From the NCBI RefSeq assembly GCF_001528665.1, contig NZ_BBYJ01000008.1, positions 371,761 to 435,760 of the forward strand: 64,000 bases of DNA. The letters run 5' to 3'. Under the pieces are notes generated by a model. The model made no database searches. It had not been told where the DNA came from and worked only from the letters and a program-made list of their open reading frames with translations. Both the position numbers and the translations under genes were made by a program. Source of the stretch: Microtetraspora malaysiensis. GTDB taxonomy: Bacteria; Actinomycetota; Actinomycetes; Streptosporangiales; Streptosporangiaceae. Position 1 is the stretch's first letter. The number at the start of each line of letters is the position of its first letter. Shown here piece by piece: positions 60,904-64,000 of this stretch.

Positions 60904-61319
60904 TCGCGGATCTGCCGGAGAGGGCGCCTGTACCGACGTTGTCCGGTCCGCGTGAGGCAGTCGGCCGGTAGCCGACGACAGCCCTCAGATGGCTTCGGAG
61001 CACCGTCTCCGGTCGGCGGCCCACCCCCTGCAAGCCGGAAGCTGAGGGAAGGTGAGTCCTTCGATGTGAACTCTTCCCGGAAGGCCAGCGACTGTGGCGC
61101 GAAGAGGCCGTTGACCGGGCAGCCCTCGCAGATGAGGATCACAGTCACGGATCGATCCCCGCGGTGACGTCGGCAAGGGAATCGGATGCCAAGGCCGGTC
61201 ATTGAGGACGATCCGCCGGAACGCGCGATGTTCGTAAGCCTGCCGAAACCGCTGGATATCAGCCGAACAGGGATATAGCCCCTGTCGGGGCTTATGTGAC
61301 AGGAAGGGGCCATCGCCCA
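60904..61319. other. Region without a supported gene (416 nt)
   Basis: This stretch follows the HEAT pseudogene. The minus strand has an open frame of 268 codons spanning 60738-61544, but it runs across the pseudogene and the DivIVA-like gene, has poor codon bias and no recognisable domain. A loose SVTVILICEGCPVNGL segment on that strand is not identified. The GC content dips near 61200-61300 just before the DivIVA-like gene, fitting its promoter. Confidence 0.5.
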
Positions 61320-61529
61320 ATGGGAAGAAAGCTCTTCGACGTGGTCTTTCGCGGCTATGACCGCCAACAGGTGGACGCGATCTGGGCAAGGGTCGACGCA
61401 AACGGGATCACCCGTGACGAGGTACGTGAAGCCGCTTTCGATGTGGTCGTCCGCGGTTATGACCGGCATCAGGTGCATGCCGCCCTGGCCGGCGTGGTCA
61501 AGACCTTCGAAGAGAGGTCGGAAGGGTAG
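61320..61529 (+). CDS. 69-aa protein with two DivIVA-like motifs
   Basis: This small protein starts MGRKLFDVVFRGYDRQQVDA and repeats the unit as FDVVVRGYDRHQVHAALAGV. Each unit is the short N-terminal membrane-binding motif of DivIVA/Wag31 and related coiled-coil proteins (F-x-x-x-x-R-G-Y-D-x-x-Q-V). The protein lacks the following long coiled coil. AGGAAGGGGC precedes the ATG, spaced about 10 nt. Internal duplication of an 18-20-residue motif is unusual. Most likely it attaches to or imitates polar or curved-membrane scaffolds, which is inference. Confidence 0.7.
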   Translation: MGRKLFDVVFRGYDRQQVDAIWARVDANGITRDEVREAAFDVVVRGYDRHQVHAALAGVVKTFEERSEG

Positions 61530-61629
61530 CAGTCGAATTCTCACTCTTCATGGACGCCGCCGCCACGTTGACGCCGCCGCCACGTTCGCGATGGTCGCCC
61601 CGCCATGACGCATTGGACCCAGGAGGCGC

Positions 61630-61869
61630 CTGCCGTGAATGGTCAACCCGGCGGCAAGTCACTTCCCGGCCGGCGCTCCACGGCGTTGGCATAGCCGCTG
61701 TCCACCCACACCAGGCCGACACGCGGAAACACTCCGCGGATACCGGGCAGAACTCGGACGTGCCCGCCCGGCCCTGCGGCGAGGCCAAGTGCACCACCAC
61801 CCGCAAGAACAAGCCGATCGTGTCCACCAATTGGTGCCGCTCACGGCCCCGCACCTGCTTGCGCGTCAT
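61630..61869 (-). pseudogene. IS5-type transposase remnant
   Basis: The minus strand reads MTRKQVRGRERHQLVDTIGL, then FLRVVVHLASPQGRAG, followed in a different frame by GLVWVDSGYANAVE. These match the conserved middle of IS5/IS4-family (DDE) transposases, where a KGRKRHLLVDT-L-GL block precedes an acidic D-G-G/S-Y motif. At least one frameshift and loss of both ends make it inactive. No terminal inverted repeats were found. Confidence 0.7.
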
Positions 61870-61947
61870 GGCCGATCCGCTCGGCCCTCGCGGTTCTCGG
61901 CGGACGGTGAGTCCAGGGCGGCAAGGGGCATCGGGTCGCGGCCGCCT

Positions 61948-62060
61948 GCACGGACCATCGTCGCGCCCCTCAGCCGCACGGACCCGTGGTCGCGCTCCTA
62001 AACCGCACGGGTCCGTCGTCGGACCCGCAGCTACACGGACCCGTAGTCGCGCCCCCAGTC
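61948..62060. repeat. Four tandem copies of a 28-29-bp minisatellite
   Basis: Units begin at 61948, 61976, 62005 and 62033. The consensus is roughly GCACGGACCCGTNGTCGCGC then CCCTCAGCC-like, with 70-85 percent agreement by eye. There are no spacers, so this is not a CRISPR array. It lies between the transposase remnant and the DUF222 gene. Confidence 0.6.
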
Positions 62061-62127
62061 GCAGGCCCCGTGTGGGCGGCGTGGCGTCGCCGCTCGCGAA
62101 TGCCCACCTATCGGAATGCCCTCCACG

Positions 62128-62156
62128 GTAGTCACAAATAGTACAAGCGTGACTAC
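62128..62156. promoter_or_regulatory. Inverted repeat upstream of the DUF222 gene
   Basis: GTAGTCAC (62128-62135) and GTGACTAC (62149-62156) form a perfect 8-bp inverted repeat with a 13-nt AT-rich spacer. The region is clearly less GC-rich than its neighbours. It may be an operator, a terminator stem or an insertion scar, 79 nt before the DUF222 start. Confidence 0.45.
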
Positions 62157-62234
62157 TTAGAGTTGCCTATCGAACGTGTGAACGATATCCTCGCAGAGGC
62201 TCGACCGTCAGACCGGGAGGGGAGGTGCGAAGAG

Positions 62235-64000
62235 ATGATGCTTTCGGGTGGTGTGCTGCTGTCGCGCCGACCGGAGGACGTTCCTCCGTCCCGGCCGTCC
62301 GACGCGCCTTCCGCATCCCCGCGGCGGCGCGGGTCCAGGCGGCACAGGCCGTTCATCGGATCGGATCATTTCTCCGGTGACTCCTACGGAGCGGTGCTCC
62401 TCGACCGCGCTCGCAGTGTCGGGCTCCTCGATCACGCCCGCAGCTCCGGCGGCCGCGAAGGAGCCACTCATCCCGCCCCACACGACCCGGCCCACCCTGA
62501 CGAGCGAGCTGCGCGGCGCGGCCAGCCGGACGCCACGGCGCACTCCGACGGGCGGGGTGGGCGACGCGGTGAGCCGGAGACGACGCACTCGTGGGCCCGT
62601 CGGCTGCTCGGCCTCCCGGACGCGCCGGAAGACCAGAAGCCTGACGGCGGGGAGGGGTCGCAGCGCCGCGGAAGCGATGGCGGTGCCCTTTCCGGTCGGG
62701 ACGAGCCGTGGCCCGAATACGACCGTGACGACCTGTCGGCCTGGGACGGAATCTGGCAGGGCCGCCGCTCCACCCTCCACGAGCCATCGTCGAACGGATC
62801 CCAGCGTGCCGGTCGGGACGATCGGCAGCAGAACGTGGGTCGGCGTGGCGGTGACCGGTGGTCCGGTGGCGATGCCGCCGCCGATGGCCGGGGCGCTGAT
62901 GGCCGGGGTGTCGGTGATGCTGGCCCGGCCGCTGGTGGTGGCCGCCGGGGCGTTGGTCGGGATAGCCAGGACGCTGTTGGACGGGGCACTGCCACCGACC
63001 GCCGAGACGCTGGTGCAGGCAGCGCTGCCGGTGATGGGCAGAACGCCACAGGCCCGGATGCTGCTGGTGGTGATAGCCGGGTAGCGGACTGGCCCGATCT
63101 GAACCTGGCCGGGCGCGATGTCATCGACCTGCTGGTTCGTGCCGAGCGGCTGGCCGCGGCTGCGGGGAAGGTGCCGGGCGAGACCAAGACCGGGTCTGGA
63201 GCCGAGGCCGAGACCGGTGTTGGCGCTCGGGCCGGTGTTAGCGCAGGGGCCGAGGCCGGTGCTGGTGTTGACGCTGGCACTGGAGCCGGTGGTGGCACCG
63301 GTGCAGAGACCGGTGCCGAGGTTGAGGTGGCGATGGCAGAGATCGTCGCCCTGGCCCGGGCGATCGATCTGGCCGAAGCCGCGATCGCCGCTCGCCTCCC
63401 GATAGCCGAAGCGGGGAAGGGCCACCACCTGTTCGGGCGGCGGTCGATCGGAGCGTGGCTGGCGGCAGCTACCGGGTCACGCACCGCCCGCGCCGGGGAA
63501 CGTGTCACACTCTCCCGGCAACTTCCGCGCCTGCCGCACACCGCCGGTCTGTTCGCCTCGGGCCGTCTGTCGTTCGGGTATGCGGCGACGATCGCGTCCG
63601 CCACCCGGCATCTGGATGACGCCGAGACCGAACTTGCTGAGCCGATCCTGGTGGAGTTGGCGCAGGCGTCGGCGTCGACGGTGGAGGACGTGGCCCGCGC
63701 CGGTCAGACCATCATCGCGACGATCGACCCGGACGGGAGGCTGGCGCGGGCGGCGGCCAAGACCGAACGCCAGCACCTGACGATCTCCGACACCACCGAT
63801 GGGATGGGCCGCGTCAGCGGGCTGCTCGACCCCGAGTTGAAGATGCAGCTAAAGCCCGGGCTGGAACCTTTGGCGGTCAAACCCGACAGCACCGACCTGC
63901 GTAGCCGCCCCCGCCGTATGGCCGACGCCCTCGCCATCCGCCTATCGCAGGGCGGGCGGCGGACCGTGATGCACGTGTCGGTGACCGAGCAGGCCCTGAC
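62235..64000 (+). CDS. DUF222-domain protein (HNH endonuclease 13E12 family), runs off the right edge
   Basis: The frame is open from 62235 to the end of the window (588 codons, no stop), with GGGAGGGGAGGTGCG before the ATG. Residues 1-350 are low-complexity and charged, rich in Gly, Arg, Asp and Ala (for example AAADGRGADGRGVGD, and GAEAGAGVDAGTGAGGG). From about residue 360 the DUF222 domain begins: IVALARAIDLAEAAIAARLP, SIGAWLAAATGSRTARAGER, GRLSFGYAATIASATRHLDD and QTIIATIDPDGRLARAAAKT. An HNH nuclease domain is usual beyond this point but lies outside the window. Such genes are repeated and mobile-looking in actinomycetes, and this one sits beside decayed DNA. Confidence 0.85.
   Translation, partial: MMLSGGVLLSRRPEDVPPSRPSDAPSASPRRRGSRRHRPFIGSDHFSGDSYGAVLLDRARSVGLLDHARSSGGREGATHPAPHDPAHPDERAARRGQPDATAHSDGRGGRRGEPETTHSWARRLLGLPDAPEDQKPDGGEGSQRRGSDGGALSGRDEPWPEYDRDDLSAWDGIWQGRRSTLHEPSSNGSQRAGRDDRQQNVGRRGGDRWSGGDAAADGRGADGRGVGDAGPAAGGGRRGVGRDSQDAVGRGTATDRRDAGAGSAAGDGQNATGPDAAGGDSRVADWPDLNLAGRDVIDLLVRAERLAAAAGKVPGETKTGSGAEAETGVGARAGVSAGAEAGAGVDAGTGAGGGTGAETGAEVEVAMAEIVALARAIDLAEAAIAARLPIAEAGKGHHLFGRRSIGAWLAAATGSRTARAGERVTLSRQLPRLPHTAGLFASGRLSFGYAATIASATRHLDDAETELAEPILVELAQASASTVEDVARAGQTIIATIDPDGRLARAAAKTERQHLTISDTTDGMGRVSGLLDPELKMQLKPGLEPLAVKPDSTDLRSRPRRMADALAIRLSQGGRRTVMHVSVTEQAL

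Noticed and set aside
60738..61544. 268-codon minus-strand frame across the HEAT pseudogene and DivIVA-like gene
   Set aside because: It overlaps two better-supported plus-strand features and shows no domain or ribosome-binding site.
61948..62060. CRISPR-like array
   Set aside because: The 28-bp units are directly adjacent without unique spacers, and no cas genes are seen.
62170..62185. SOS/LexA box upstream of the DUF222 gene
   Set aside because: TCGAACGTGTGAACGA has one good half (TCGAAC) but the second half should read GTTCGA; the symmetry is broken at two positions.
1..64000. rRNA, tRNA, prophage, biosynthetic gene cluster or replication origin
   Set aside because: No cloverleaf, rRNA-like segment, phage structural gene, PKS/NRPS module or DnaA-box cluster was recognised by eye; a tRNAscan or HMM search could still find a missed small RNA.

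Overview
This is one strand-complete stretch of a high-GC actinomycete chromosome. The evidence is GC-rich codons, many GTG and TTG starts, a WhiB-family iron-sulfur regulator, mycothiol-type enzymes, a DUF222 protein and an actinobacterial cysteine leader peptide. The gene mix fits Streptosporangiales such as Actinomadura or Thermomonospora, but that placement is inference. Most of the window is ordinary chromosome. The last ~2.2 kb before the right-edge gene (about 60.0-62.2 kb) is clearly decayed.

Layout. 0-6 kb: the start of a sulfite reductase gene preceded by its own leader peptide, a mycothiol-dependent isomerase-like protein, YccF and YihY membrane proteins, glyA behind a ZTP riboswitch, and rsgA behind a short leader ORF with mutually exclusive hairpins. 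6-14.6 kb: a WhiB regulator, an iron-box-controlled sucrase/ferredoxin-like protein, glpD divergent from an alkylglycerone-phosphate-synthase-like flavoprotein, a metallophosphoesterase, an exonuclease/DNA polymerase I-like protein and a 37-residue secreted peptide. 14.7-18.6 kb: an MFS transporter and a membrane Ser/Thr kinase.

18.7-31 kb is the metabolic centre. Homologues of all three oxamate carbamoyltransferase subunits (FdrA/AllF, DUF1116/AllG, DUF2877/AllH) lie divergent to a PucR regulator. They are followed by a nucleobase permease and a complete three-subunit molybdenum hydroxylase. The permease carries a uracil-type signature and the hydroxylase lacks the CO dehydrogenase loop. The set could therefore serve purine catabolism or an oxidative pyrimidine route.

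31-43 kb: a MazF-like toxin-antitoxin pair, cydAB with three phased palindromes upstream, a lipoprotein deacetylase, CoxG-like and FrnE-like proteins, thymidine kinase and a hydantoinase/oxoprolinase pair. 43-51 kb: an MFS exporter with a divergent ArsR-type regulator across a 32-bp palindrome, a CoA-transferase/carboxyltransferase pair, and an omega-amidase divergent from an aminotransferase. 51-59.4 kb: a large secreted subtilisin with a convergent regulator, then oxyR divergent from ahpCD.

From 60 kb on there is a 47-bp scar of an ahpD-like gene, a frameshifted HEAT-repeat gene, a tiny protein with two DivIVA-like motifs, an IS5-type transposase remnant and a 28-bp minisatellite. A DUF222 protein runs off the right edge. 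No rRNA or tRNA gene, CRISPR array, prophage or replication origin was seen.
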